Shown here one piece after another: positions 12,085 to 23,060 of a stretch of DNA of 64,000 nt (positions are counted from its first letter, which is position 1; the number at the start of each line of letters is the position of its first letter). Below the pieces are notes generated by a model, which searched no databases, was not told the origin of the DNA, and saw only the letters and a program-made list of their open reading frames with translations. Source of the stretch: Glandiceps talaboti (Eukaryota > Hemichordata > Enteropneusta > Spengelidae); the NCBI RefSeq assembly GCF_964340395.1, contig NC_135568.1, forward strand, positions 4,816,579-4,880,578. Reading direction: 5' to 3'. Position numbers and translations under genes: made by a program.

Positions 12085-12276
12085 AGAACAGTTTTATATT
12101 GTCTTTTTATTAAAGTTGATGTCAGTTTCCGAATCTACTATTTCCTGTGAGACTTCATAATTTTCGCAATTTTATTATTTTTTCTCTCGAATACATAAAG
12201 AAAAGTTTAGGATCAGCGTGAAAAACTAGGTCAGGTCAGGTAACCTGAACCAAACAATTTTTTTTCTTAGGCCTTA
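12085..12276 (+). mobile_element. MITE-like family C, right-half copy
   Basis: Aligns with 49675-49866: ACAGTTTTATATTGTCTTTT, GTTGATGTCAGTTTCCG, TCTCTCGAATA, AGTTTAGGATCAGC and terminal AACCAAACAATT...TTAGGCCTTA. The left half is missing. Confidence 0.8.
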
Positions 12277-13260
12277 CCATAACTTAGAAAAAATATTCGT
12301 TTTACTTTACATAGGAAAACCTCTTTTCAATAGGCAACTTGCAAACCCGCATATTGAATGTTGCATCATGGGAAATGTGATAATAAATACTAATTAATTA
12401 GTATTGTAAACAATGTTGATACACTGATTGTAACCACAAATAATCATAGTCACCCTTGACCACTGTGGGAGGTTTATTTTAAGGGTAGCTCCAGATTAGG
12501 TATTATGATAACCACAGATAATCCCATCTGATCATGCTCAGTCTGGATTGCAAGTTCCCTAATAGCATCTTAGTTTGTTAATGTTTATTGCTGTAGAAAT
12601 TGGATATGATTTTTTCAAGGATGCAATGAGGCAAAATATATTATTAATTCACCTCATTCCTGCACAAAGATCAATCAATCAATCAAAAAAAAAAACAGGA
12701 TTCGTATCGTGCAAGACTTCAAAACCACACAGCTCTGTTCAATGGCGCAAAAGATATCTCAAGTTTTCTGCGGTACATCTAACATCGCACGACAGTTTCC
12801 ACGAAACACTTCACTTTCCTGAGATTACTATTTCAGTGAAAAGCAGCTATCAATTCTGCCTAAAGCCTTCCTCCACTGATATGAAACATTAAGTCTTAAA
12901 CACAATTTTCATAAGATTTCATTTCAGCCAAAAACCAAGACACTCGCGTAAAGAGGCAGAATAAATTGTAGGTGAATGTGAAGAATTCTTTCTATAGTAC
13001 TGAGTATAGTAAATAAGGTTGGTACGGTCAGTTCACATCATAATGACTTCTAATAGAAGCTCATTTCACTTGTAATGCATTGCTGCACTCCTCAATCATT
13101 CAGCTGTATTATCACTATAATCTATACTGATACAATAGTTCTGTGTCGACTGGTAACAGTAACATACTAGTCACATTTAAGGAAATTTTTCAGGTGAAAT
13201 GGAAGGAAGGTTGTGTACAGTATAATTCTTGATCTCTTTGTGAGTACTAGTATGGTAAAG
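12277..13260. other. AT-rich intronic sequence
   Basis: Contains a 105-codon ORF at 12575 without recognisable domain, taken as chance, and a short (AATC)n/A-run at 12671-12698. Confidence 0.35.
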
Positions 13261-13261
13261 G

Positions 13262-13710
13262 GGAACTCCAGGAAATAAAGCATAATATATCTGGTCTAGC
13301 CTAACACTACAATACAGCTCTAAATTCCTATCTGAATACTAGTCTGCTATGTATCTGTCTGATGTTAAAATAAATCTGGTCTAGCCTAGAACTACACGAC
13401 AGCTCTAGATCCCTTTCTGAGAACAGCTTAGCCCGATGTCATTTTAACATCAGACTGACACCAGACTCAGTCTGATGTTTGAATAAAATTGGGCTAAGTT
13501 GGCAATACAGTGACGCTAAAGAACATGCTTTTATGATTTGCTAGCCTATGTGTTAAACTAAACCTGGTACTGTTACTAGCCTGGCACTGTTACGGTACCA
13601 TACATAAAGCTCAAGAGTCCCTCTTCTGATTTGCTAGCTTTAGTCTGACAATAAAATAATCCTGGCACTACATGAAGCTCTCAATCACTTTCCAATTGCT
13701 AGCCTGAAGT
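13262..13710 (+). repeat. Decayed tandem repeat, period about 105 bp
   Basis: Units carry CTGGTCTAGCCTAxxACTAC, AxACAGCTCTAxATxCCTxT and CTGATxTxxxAATAAA. Starts near 13290, 13376, 13480 (diverged), 13560 and 13640; later units read GCTAGCCT. A 72-bp hairpin (13427-13498) is embedded. Confidence 0.6.
13427..13498. repeat. Inverted repeat, about 30-bp arms
   Basis: CTTAGCCCGATGTCATTTTA with ACATCAGACTG (13427-13457) is the near reverse complement of CAGTCTGATGTTTGAATAAA with ATTGGGCTAAG (13468-13498), separated by 10 bases. Confidence 0.8.
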
Positions 13711-13940
13711 CAGTCACATAGGACAGATGCAGGCGTCGACCCTCCCGGTCTCTAATACATGCTGGTGTGTAGTGTTGATAGACAAGTTGCTGCTAGACCC
13801 CTCAGGCTTTTCTGCTCACTGTCAAGGCGACCGAAGCTCGCTAGTGAGGTGATAGCCCGAACGCCTTCGATTGTGTGCCACCTTCAAAAACAGAGTGTTG
13901 AGAAGAATGCCTGAGGTCAAGCAGCTAGACTAGGTTTCAG
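13711..13940. other. GC-richer island, unassigned
   Basis: A locally CpG-containing 200 bp (GGCGTCGACCCTCCCGGTCT, GGCGACCGAAGCTCGCTAG) with internal inverted similarity (CTAGACCCCTCAGGC versus GCCTGAGGTC...CTAGAC). Possibly a degraded element; no protein match recognised. Confidence 0.3.
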
Positions 13941-14340
13941 CTTACTAAGACAAACTATAACACACACTGATTTGTTCGAAACATGTCAGTGTTTCTCAAT
14001 CAAAAGTGGAAAAAGAGAACTTGTGTATGGATCACTATTCTTGTTCCAAGTGGTAGATTATGCAAGTATGGGTGATATGGTGCTTTTGTTGTCTGGATAT
14101 AATCACCCTATCATCAGGATAATGTAAACATTAGATGTCCCCAAAATGTACACATCATGCATCAGAACCATCACCTTACTGTGAGCATAAGAACCATCGC
14201 CCTACTGTGAGTGTAATTCAAAGCACTGTCCATTTACAATCTTATATCAACATATTGCAACAACATTTTTAGTTATGTGTCTATCTTAGTAAACTGAAAC
14301 TTTGAGTTCTGCTGTCGTACTCTACTCTACCAGTCTGATA

Positions 14341-14426
14341 ATTAGTGAAAATTAGTCTTTGTGAACTACCTGAAGACTGTAAAATCGCAAAATTTTCTAG
14401 TATCGAAAATAACTAGGTTTACAATA
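14341..14426 (-). mobile_element. MITE-like family D, terminal fragment
   Basis: Minus-strand match to the first 85 bp of family D: TIR GTAAACCTAG..., AAAATTTTGCGATTTTACAG and TTCACAAAGACTAATTTTCA. Confidence 0.75.
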
Positions 14427-14758
14427 TTCTATTCCATGTTCTTGTCTCAAATTAGTCCTATTACTATCTTGTCAGTGGAGCCAAAAGGATTACGTGGTGT
14501 CATCATTCTTTTGTTCTGGTTCAATTTTACAATACAAGCTCTGCCAGACAACTGTCTTTTCACATCTAAACTGTAATTCCATTGGGACTGGGCCTTTAAT
14601 ACAGCTACAGTACATTCTTATAAAACCCATATTTCCTGTACACGTCATCTTTTGATAGGATCTATGATATAATTCTAACTAAACATATGAAATAAAATAG
14701 GATGTCACTAAAATATAACAAAATAATTCATTTAATCTTTTATTTTTCACTACTAATA

Positions 14759-15056
14759 TACTGTAAACCTAGATATTTTCACAACTACAAAATTTTGTTA
14801 TTTTACTGAGGTGGCAACTTTGGTTTCAGCTTACTCACTGAGGTGGCAACTTTGGTTTCAGCTTACTTGGACAAACACACACTATAACTATAACACACAC
14901 TTGTCTTCAGCAAGTTCTCAAAGACTAATTTTCACTAATGACCAGACAGGTACATTTGTACATTGTGTTAATGTACAAGAAGGCATTCTGTCTAACTACA
15001 TATTTTTGTGCTTTTATTTTTCAGTGAAATTAGCGAAAATTTCCAGGGTTTACAAT
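14759..15056 (+). mobile_element. MITE-like family D copy, with internal insert
   Basis: Starts TACTGTAAACCTAGATATTT and ends AAAATTTCCAGGGTTTACA, which are inverted. The core (TTCTCAAAGACTAATTTTCA, GTACAAGAAGGCATTxTxGT) is shared with the other copies. After the first 50 bp it carries a 30-bp tandem duplication (CTGAGGTGGCAACTTTGGTT, twice, 14807-14867) and an ACAC-rich piece also seen near 13950. Confidence 0.82.
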
Positions 15057-15660
15057 TATAGTAAACTGAGCAAATTATTTGATTATAATGCAATATTGTA
15101 GTACCACCACAGATATAGGATTTACATGCACAATTTATAGCTATACTTAACTTCTAAAATAAACTCAGCAACAGCAGGCTGATGGGATAAAATTAAAACT
15201 CGCAATAAAGCATGGTTTGATATATATCTGATGTGTTTAATTCGCAGTTGTCGTCAAATTTACATATGAACAGCTGTTACACTGAGAAAGCACAACAGTA
15301 CCACTTGTTCGTGATAACAGAATTGTCATCCCTTGTTTTATAACAATATGGGGTTGATATATCTATACTATAGATTGTAAATTAGAGACAGCCTTCGATT
15401 TATTTATTTATTTATTTATGACAACATATTGTGTCATTTCTATACTCTGAATAAGTATTGGTTCAGATATGCCTAATAGTTTGATTTAGTCTGTAGGGAT
15501 GTACATAAGGGGTCGGCGGCCGGCAGCTGGCAAAATCAACCAACTAGTCCGCAATTTCTCGTTCCCTTGTACCTATTATGTGCTACTTTTTCAAATCACT
15601 GAATCTGGTGTCAATGGTGTCCAAATTATTAGTACTATTCAATTTCTCTAACTCACAGAC
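15057..15660. other. AT-rich intronic sequence
   Basis: Holds a short (TTTA)n at about 15400-15419; otherwise nothing recognised. Confidence 0.35.
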
Positions 15661-15880
15661 ATAATAATAATAATCTTTATTTATACTGGATAGTTCTTTA
15701 AACATGCAACTGGCAGCGCATGGGACCATTTTTGCATATGACTGACTGTATGTTTGGAGGTGGAGAACTTGTGATGACTCACTGGCAAGTAATCACAAAA
15801 ATATAAACATTCCCTATATCTGGGTTTTTCACATGCAAATACCGCATATTTGAATAATCCTGAATGACACACAATCTAAG
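15661..15880 (-). repeat. Possible SINE 3' end, minus strand
   Basis: On the minus strand TATCCAGTATAAATAAAGAT runs into an (ATT)n tail (15662-15675), the arrangement seen at 3' ends of several invertebrate SINEs. No tRNA-like head was found, so the call is tentative. Confidence 0.35.
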
Positions 15881-16316
15881 CAGCTGTTTGCAGGGGAATT
15901 TGTCTCATTTGGAGAGGTTTTTTCATTCTATGAAACAAACAGACTGATTTTCAACTAATTTGTGTATCAAGTTACCATCCTACGACATTCACAAACAATT
16001 TGTACATGATACATGACCTGTGTGTTTCTCGAAGCACAGAAAAAATGCTGAAAACAAGACCCAGAAGCTAGTGCTCTGTACAGCAGTTTGAATTTCCCGC
16101 ATTTGCATAGATTAGCCATAATCCTCTTTATATAGGGCAGTTCTGTCTTATAAACACTTGTCTCCCAAGAAGTCCAGTGAGGGCCAGCCCTCATGGGTTC
16201 AGTGTTATGGCGTTCGCCAGCGCAATATGTTGAGCAAGATCATCCAAGTCTCTAAGCTACCTCTCATGTAAACCAGAAGAGACCTACACTGCAATTTGAG
16301 AATTATTTTGTAAATG
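15881..16316. other. Intronic sequence
   Basis: No feature recognised. Confidence 0.35.
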
Positions 16317-16640
16317 GGCTAGCATCAGGCTAGTAAATGTGTGCAACCCCATCAACAAGAATAAATGACTAGAACGTTAACTCTTCGTATACTAGCACTA
16401 ATACATCACAATATATGTGAGAAACTGGAATACCTGCAGCAGTCCAACGCTAACACAAAGTTTGTCCAATGTTAGAATCAGGAACAGCAAATCAGAAATG
16501 AGTTCTTGTGCTGTAACACCATGCTAGCCTGTGTTAATACTGAGCTAGCACAAGTACCTCACCAGCACAATATGTTAACAAATGGAATAGTTATTAATTA
16601 ATACCTGCATAAGTCGAATTCTAACACACTAGATGACTTA
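16317..16640 (+). repeat. Decayed relative of the GGCTAG/ACCAGCATGTG repeats
   Basis: GGGCTAGCATCAGGCTAGTA at 16317 matches the 11-bp minisatellite, and CTCACCAGCACAATATGTTA with ACAAATGGAATAG matches the 6410-6770 array. About two diverged units. Confidence 0.5.
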
Positions 16641-17040
16641 GCCTAGCTAACAAAATGACAATATGGGTGAAATCAGTGACACATTGTTTTAATCAATTTC
16701 ACACAAATAGAAATACGGAAAAATTACAGAGCTTTCTGACTAAAACCTCCGTAATCTTCAATATTATGGATGTATTAATTTTAGAAATTATTCACTACTC
16801 ATTTATCTAGGACGATCTGACATCTACTGCAGCAATAATGGATCAACTTTATATTTGTAATTTTAATCGCGTGTACATAATACTCATGTTAGTCCCTTGC
16901 TGTGACTTTCTGTATATTATTAATATTTACGGGGACAAGCCCAGACTAGCTCCTGATTCCTCATATTAATACTTAGTTATAGTTTATAGTATATTTATTT
17001 GGGTAAATAAACTGATTATAATACATACAATTGCCTAATT

Positions 17041-17272
17041 GCGGGTTGTTGTGGCTGAGCAGTTAGCTCATACACCTCTTGCATTGCAAACCTGCCAGGT
17101 GTCGAGTGGCTTTGATTTAAAATTTAACAAATAAGAAGGATGATACTCAGTTTGACCCTGCCGAACAACGCAGGTTTTCCCTAAGTACTCCTGTTTCTTC
17201 ACCACTAGGGCACTGCTCTTGTGGCAACCGTTCAACAAATTTCCGAATTTAGATTATTATTATTATTACTAA
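17041..17272 (+). mobile_element. tRNA-derived SINE
   Basis: An A-box-like TGGCTGAGCAG (17052-17062) and a degenerate B box GGTGTCGAGTGG (17099-17110) at normal spacing suggest a tRNA-like head. The body contains CAGGTTTTCCCTAAGTACTC and TTCTTCACCACTAGG, wording common to invertebrate SINE bodies. It ends in an ATT repeat tail (about 17252-17269). The promoter is decayed, so it is probably inactive. Confidence 0.7.
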
Positions 17273-17748
17273 TACATTACCTTTCACAGATAACTGTTGG
17301 GGAGCTATACATAATTATTGCCATCATATCCTGATTACACAAATAATTTTGTGTAATCAAAATTTTATCTGTAAATTTATACAACATACACATAAATCAC
17401 TGGCAAATTGTTAAAGATATGTATACTGTGTCTAACGTTTATAGAAAATCTGAAATAATTTGATGCACTTGCGTGCAATTTTCTAAATGTCATTTTATAT
17501 TTATGGATCGTACATACATAATTCACTCTATATAGGGTATAAATCTGTACTCTCACTTATAGGTTAATAGATAAAAATATAGAAAAATATCAAAATAATA
17601 TTCCACCTAAAATGTCATTTCCATTATTTGATAAGCAGTGATTCAATTTTTTGAAGCTATAAATGTTATCATAGATATTGTTGGAATAACGTCAAGTCAA
17701 CGACAGATTACAACGATAGATTAAAATATTGGTGAACTGTATACCTAC
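17273..17748. other. AT-rich intronic sequence
   Basis: No feature recognised. Confidence 0.35.
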
Positions 17749-18010
17749 TTTATTTTTCACCACTAGATATATTTTGCAATTTTACAGTCTTCAGTTAGTT
17801 CTCAAAGACTAATTTTCACTAATTAGTAGACTCGTACATTGTGTTAATATACAAGGAGGCATTTTAGTCACTACTTATTTTCACGAATTACCAAACCGAT
17901 GCATTGTTTTCATGTACAAGAAGGCATTTTAGTCACTACTTATTTTGCGTGTATGTTTTCAAGTGAAATATGCAAAAACAACTCAAGTAAAATTTTCCAG
18001 GTTTATAGTA
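17749..18010 (+). mobile_element. MITE-like family D copy with internal duplication
   Basis: Decayed left terminus, then ATTTTACAGTCTTCAG and TTCTCAAAGACTAATTTTCA. A block of about 60-70 bp (xCATTGTxTTxATxTACAAG, AGGCATTTTAGTCACTACTT) is present twice. Ends AAAATTTTCCAGGTTTATAGTA. Confidence 0.78.
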
Positions 18011-18700
18011 TTTCATCAACCATAAGTCTAATATCCACACTGACAGAGATAAGAAGCTTACCAAATTTAAACAGACAATTCTACACTGGTGAACAGTATA
18101 CTGTAGTAACCCATGACCTTTAAACTCTCTAGAACAGTTTTTCTTTTCTATTTTTTATTTAGTCAAATTAATTTTTACACCGATTGGCAACAAAATGAAA
18201 ACTTGATTTTAATTAATCATAAATGGAGATTCGGTTTTAGTTTAACACTAGCTATTCAATTAACAATGGTGTGATGGATACATGACAGATTAAATCATTA
18301 ATCATTAAAGCTATCTATAATCTTGGATATAGCAGTCATTCTAAGAAAGTCAGCCTGAGGTATGATGTACGTACATACTGGTATCACCGTGGTATTCTCT
18401 GTTTTAGATTATCTTACTATTGTCAACGTCTCTTCAGACTCCATTTACACCTCTGGATATGAAGTCCTAGCCAACTGTAATTATTTCTGTTTTCCATTTA
18501 ACACTCTGTTTGATCAAGTCCCTCTTGTGACATGTCCTGTAAATGTCACCGTCTATAGATCACAATCACCTGTCTTCACATTGTATAAATCACTCAAGAC
18601 AATTTTTTTGTCTGTGTTTTTTTTAAGACCTCAGCAACTCACATTGTTAGTGATATTGACAAAAATTAAACAAAGAAAAACAAACAAATGGTGGCTGTGT
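18011..18700. other. Intronic sequence
   Basis: Contains a 114-codon ORF at 18362-18706 with no recognisable domain; its composition resembles the surrounding non-coding DNA. Confidence 0.35.
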
Positions 18701-18704
18701 AAGT

Positions 18705-18800
18705 AAATATTGAATTTGATGTCAACAAATCACAGTAGTTGTATAGGTAATATTAACCTCGGATGTCAACAAATCACACTGTGTTATAGACAATAATGAC
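18705..18800 (+). repeat. Short duplication, period about 48 bp
   Basis: GATGTCAACAAATCACA occurs at 18719 and 18767, followed by a related GTxxTATAGxxAATAxTxACC. Confidence 0.6.
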
Positions 18801-19004
18801 CTCCCTGAAGAGGAGAGACAGGTTAATAATATTATATATGATATTGACAATGATGCCTTCCATGAAATGACATGTAACTGTTGTTGTAAACAGTCCCCCA
18901 GCAGTTGGCTAAATGATTGTATTGTATTCACTTTATTTCTGTATGTTATTTTTGTATGCTTTACCATGCTTGCTATAGCTAGCATGTTGTTATGCAATGA
19001 AGAT

Positions 19005-19031
19005 CAATCAATTGATTGATTGATTGATTGT
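19005..19031 (+). repeat. (ATTG)n microsatellite
   Basis: AATCAATTGATTGATTGATT and onward, a short ATTG tract with an inverted start. Confidence 0.9.
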
Positions 19032-19325
19032 AACACCAACAAAGACTAAACCATGAACATGTAAAACTGGATAATTCAAGCCACAAATGGCCGAAACAGA
19101 GGACAATTAGCCAACTGCTGTAACAGAGATTGCTAACCAAATGTACTCTCTTACTGTGTAAAAGCCAGACCATGTTCTTCTATACTGAAAGATATGTCAT
19201 TGTGGGTTTATTGATGCCCCTTTATTACTCTTCAGTTAGTGAGTGAATGGCTACAGACACGCACATAATCATAAAAGTTATTCTTGTTTCTAATATTAAC
19301 AGCTACAATTCCAAGGGCTATAATC

Positions 19326-19445
19326 ATTCTAAACAAACCCTTTTTGGTTGAGTTATTTATCTGTTGTTATAAAAACATGATTGATCTCAAACAGCCCTTT
19401 TGGTCAAGTTATTTATCTGTTGTTAAAAAAACATCCTTTTGTTAA
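19326..19445 (+). repeat. Tandem duplication, period about 63 bp
   Basis: AGTTATTTATCTGTTGTTA with AAAAACAT occurs at 19351 and 19409, each preceded by CCxTTTTGGTxxA. Confidence 0.75.
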
Positions 19446-19679
19446 ACATAATCTGTATGGTATATTTTTATGCAAATAAATTCATTGAATAGGTGAGGGT
19501 ACAAATACCAACCTGCAACATTCACAATGTTCTAGATATACCAACTATATTATATTTAAACATACTTTTCCATCATTAAATTCATAACTCTATACCGTTC
19601 ATAAATTTTATGACCCAGTACACAGAAATATGACATCTAATGTTATATTTCTAGGAACAAGCTTTTAAAGTTATTGTCT

Positions 19680-20015
19680 TTGTCCAGAAAATATGGATTA
19701 TATACATGTACCTTGACCGTTTTATGTCATGACAACCTACATCTATTTCACAGGATACGTGGTGCACGAAATATATGTACAAAAATTCCATAATTACCCC
19801 TCTCCCCCACCCCCCATTTCTCCCCCACCCCCCACCCCCATTTTGACATATTGATGCTTGAGGAAGTATAACTATTATTCCTCAAAATTTGTCTTCAAAA
19901 ATACATGTGACCTAATGGTTTGTCACTGCTCTTCTAGCAACTCAGAGTGACAAGGCCCCTTAGGTGAATTGTATTTTTCTTGGCTGAGCGACAAAAAAAA
20001 TTGGGGAAATAATAT
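19680..20015 (+). repeat. Dispersed family F copy
   Basis: CCAGAAAATATGGATTATAT, then (19905-20010) TGTGACCTAATGGTTxGTCAC, AGTGACAAGGCCCCTTAGGT and TTCTTGGCTGAG. The same order is seen at 24245-24530, and the last part at 26444-26490. A C-rich run (19798-19846) is embedded. Confidence 0.55.
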
Positions 20016-20879
20016 ATAACCATAATTCTATTTAAGTTCAGCATTTTCGCAATGGATTTTTAGCCACAAATGATAATACGTCAGTACACTTGACTAACAC
20101 AATATACCCACCTCATCAGCTGATTTTGATGAATGGTATTGTCAAGCCAGATTGCTAAGTCTCTAGCAAACAGTTTTAGAGAGGAAATGTGGTATAATTT
20201 ACACCAAATATAACATTTTTGAAATGAGTTCTGGATAGTGATATAATAAAGGAGATCATATCTAGTCAAATTTTGTCTTCTTTTTAAATTATCTGAATCC
20301 CTTTCACACAAAATTATGACTAAATGTCTCCAAGAGGAACAAATCTAGTCAAATGAATTATTTTCTTTTTATACATTTGAATACCTTTCCTACAAAATTA
20401 TAACCCAATGTCTCTGAAACTGTTAATGTTACCAAATTTCCGCCTGTTATAATACCAGGAATATTAATCCATACACAGTAAAACCTTCACTTCAAACAAT
20501 ACATACTGCGCCTCAAGCTCTGCTTGCAGAGATTTGGTGCTCTCTAAGTCTCCTTATTATTATATCCAGGATTACATCAAATAAACAGGCTTTTCCCTCA
20601 CTCTCCACGGATATTGTCCTATTTAGCCAATTTCCTGGCTTTGGTAATGATTTGGCACTTCACTTTATATATAAACAAAGATTACATCAAGAGTCAAAAT
20701 TTACCTGGCTCAAATTAAACTACTTCTTCACTTGGTAGTAATTTCACCAGGTGAACTGTTTCAATTATAATTTTCTATTGATTTCCATTGGTCTAACAGA
20801 CTACCACCTGTAATATTTGGTAATCTAGATATCATGTTTATGTCTAGGTTATTGTTGTTCATCCATTCTGACCTAATGC
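20016..20879. other. AT-rich intronic sequence
   Basis: No gene; a weak duplication of GGATTACATCAA... is visible at 20569 and 20680. Confidence 0.3.
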
Positions 20880-21262
20880 CTTTAAGTCTAGTTCCTGTAC
20901 ACCATCGTTACCATTTACACCTCCACTCACAGTGTAGTCAAAGTCATTACTTTAGAAGTCCTGATGTGCTTGAGATGAAATTTAAAATTCATCCAGAGCC
21001 ACCCACACAGTCATTAACATCTTGTCATTGTCAATCAATTACAACATTCTAATCAATAACACAGTCTCTCATAAAGTTAGTGTTTATTGGGGCAGTTATA
21101 ACTGTAATGTCCAACAGCTCAGGATGCTACTTATACACTGTTTATGTCAATATAGCAGTTGGGGTTCACTGATTGGATGAACAACTTTTTGTGCTGATTG
21201 AGGGACTTTGACCAGACGTGGTTTAGTTAGAGACCATGTTGGCATCCATTCTGACCTAATGC
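20880..21262 (+). mobile_element. Dispersed family E copy 1, flanked by 19-bp direct repeat
   Basis: Shares with 26131-26443 (+) and 27067-27408 (-) the blocks ACCATTTACACCTCCACTCA, AGTCAAAGTCATTAC, GTTAGTGTTTATTGGGGCAG, CAGCTCAGGATGCTACTTAT and GGTTCACTGATTGG. The perfect 19-mer ATCCATTCTGACCTAATGC lies at 20861-20879 and 21244-21262. Part of it (GCATCCA) belongs to the element end, so a target-site duplication of about 14 bp is the likely reading. No coding capacity; class unknown. Confidence 0.75.
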
Positions 21263-22017
21263 ATACTGTTATTAGGGTACCTAGCAAGCTTATCGGAGTA
21301 TAACTTAACTACTTCACCTTCCTACTCTATAAAATGAATTTTGCTGTTGTGATCCTTCTTGACAAGTTAAGTACACTTCTATACCATTATGGCGTATCTC
21401 CCTCACTGATGGCTATATCTATATTACTATTCTCCTATATGCATGACAGTTTTGTGATATACACAGCACAAAATCAACGTTCCCCAGACATTTCAAGTGA
21501 TATGTTGCTTGCCGCTACATTACAATAAATACAATCACTTTCTGTTAGCATACTCCATGTCCATAATTTACTGTGCAGGCATCTCACTGACCTCTCTTAT
21601 CACATTTTTTCTACAATATTATAAATCGAAATTGTCTTTATAATTAAATGAAAATGAAAAATATTTATAACAATTATTTAAAAGTACATCATTAAAATCA
21701 AGTCTACATTATGAAATCAAATCATTAAAAATAAAATTATTCTAAAATAATATTATAGATTAAAATTACCTGGTATGTCTGAATTGTTATTACCTAAATT
21801 GTAAATATTAAAATAATTCCTTAAAATTATTTAAAATCATACATTAAAATGTGTCTAAATTATATAATTATGAGCATCAAAATTACAATCATTTCAAAAT
21901 TACATGAAATTATACATATAAATTTTGACTTATTTATGAGAGAAACAAACCATCTAATACAATCAAACAGTTAATATCATTTCACCTCAATGTTAATCAA
22001 TTGTGTACAGACATACA
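21263..22017. other. Very AT-rich intronic sequence
   Basis: 21630-21960 is dominated by ATTAAAAT/TAAAATTA-type words without strict periodicity. A 64-codon ORF at 21334 is taken as chance. Confidence 0.4.
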
Positions 22018-22432
22018 GAAATGTCAAATATTATATCACAAATTGGTTCTTTAAATGAGTTGGTGTCGAGACCAAGACGATGGTGAAATAACTGGTAACT
22101 ATACATAATTAGGTTAAGTAGGGGACAACCTTGAGGGTCAAAAAATGTCTTACCTACCACTAAGGTAGGAGTTACATTGTAGGGTTGCCTAATCTACACA
22201 ATATCCAGATAAGTATGTCACGTGTAGAAATGTCAAATGTTAGACTCTCACAAATCACAAATGAATCGGTGTTGAAACCAGGACGGAAATGATATAACTA
22301 GTAACATTGGCTAATAAGGCGACAATCTTGGGGTCAAAAAATGTCCTACCCAACCACAAAGGTGAGAGTTAGGGTTGTCTAACCTACAGAATATCCAGAT
22401 AAGTATGTCATGTGTCAAAATAACTTTTGTAG
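22018..22432 (+). repeat. Tandem duplication, period about 207 bp
   Basis: GAAATGTCAAATxTTAxA... CACAAATTGG/ATCGGTGTTGAxACCA, GGGTCAAAAAATGTC(T/C)TACC and ATATCCAGATAAGTATGTCA each occur once per unit (22018-22225 and 22226-22432). About 80% identical by eye. Confidence 0.85.
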
Positions 22433-22682
22433 TTGCACAATGGTTCATTTGATTTATTTATTGTTACAACGTGGCTGTTAGCTCATTCAAAAATAACACT
22501 ATCAACAAAGCACGTAAAGATATTGAAAACGAGTTTTTGCTAAAAATGTCTGTTTTATATGTAAACTATTATTACATGGTCTGTTTTATCAATAGTTATA
22601 CATTTTCAATACAAAGGGAATGAATTAACCCAAATGTCAATACCATTTTTGATAGGACAATGCTACCAGATCAATAATACTG

Positions 22683-23060
22683 TTTTCATTGACTGCATAT
22701 TGATGGTAGCTGTTGGTATCCTTGGTCCCTTGTTCATGATGGGTCTCTCCTCTGTCTGATGTTACGATGGCATCCATTAACCCTTTCATGACTAGAGACG
22801 AGTTTTAAATAATATGGGGACCCAATTTATATGAATACTTTCATAATTACAATATTATTTTATTAGGAAGTAACATTTCTTTAATTCCAGTCTAAAATGA
22901 AGTTGATATATGCCAAAAACTTACATAAAACAAGAATTTTGTCCAAACAATTTTGGCGGGAATGTTTTCAGTATTGAAGGGGTTAAGAGACCATGATGAA
23001 CAGGGACCAAAGATATCAACTACCATCAATATATGAACATGTACTTCCTGACCATCAGTT
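22683..23060. repeat. Inverted repeat, arms about 70-115 bp
   Basis: The left arm (22683-22797) reads ATATTGATGGTAGCTGTTGG, TATCCTTGGTCCCTTGTTCA and TTAACCCTTTCATGACT. The right arm (22978-23045) is its inverse, with GGGTTAAGAGACCATGATGA and ACAGGGACCAAAGATATCAA. Probably a decayed TIR element or inverted duplication. Confidence 0.7.

Noticed and set aside
17041-17115. Functional tRNA gene
   Set aside because: The B box is degenerate and no acceptor-stem pairing is apparent; the SINE body and ATT tail follow directly.
18362-18706. 114-codon ORF
   Set aside because: AT-rich composition like its surroundings and no recognisable domain.
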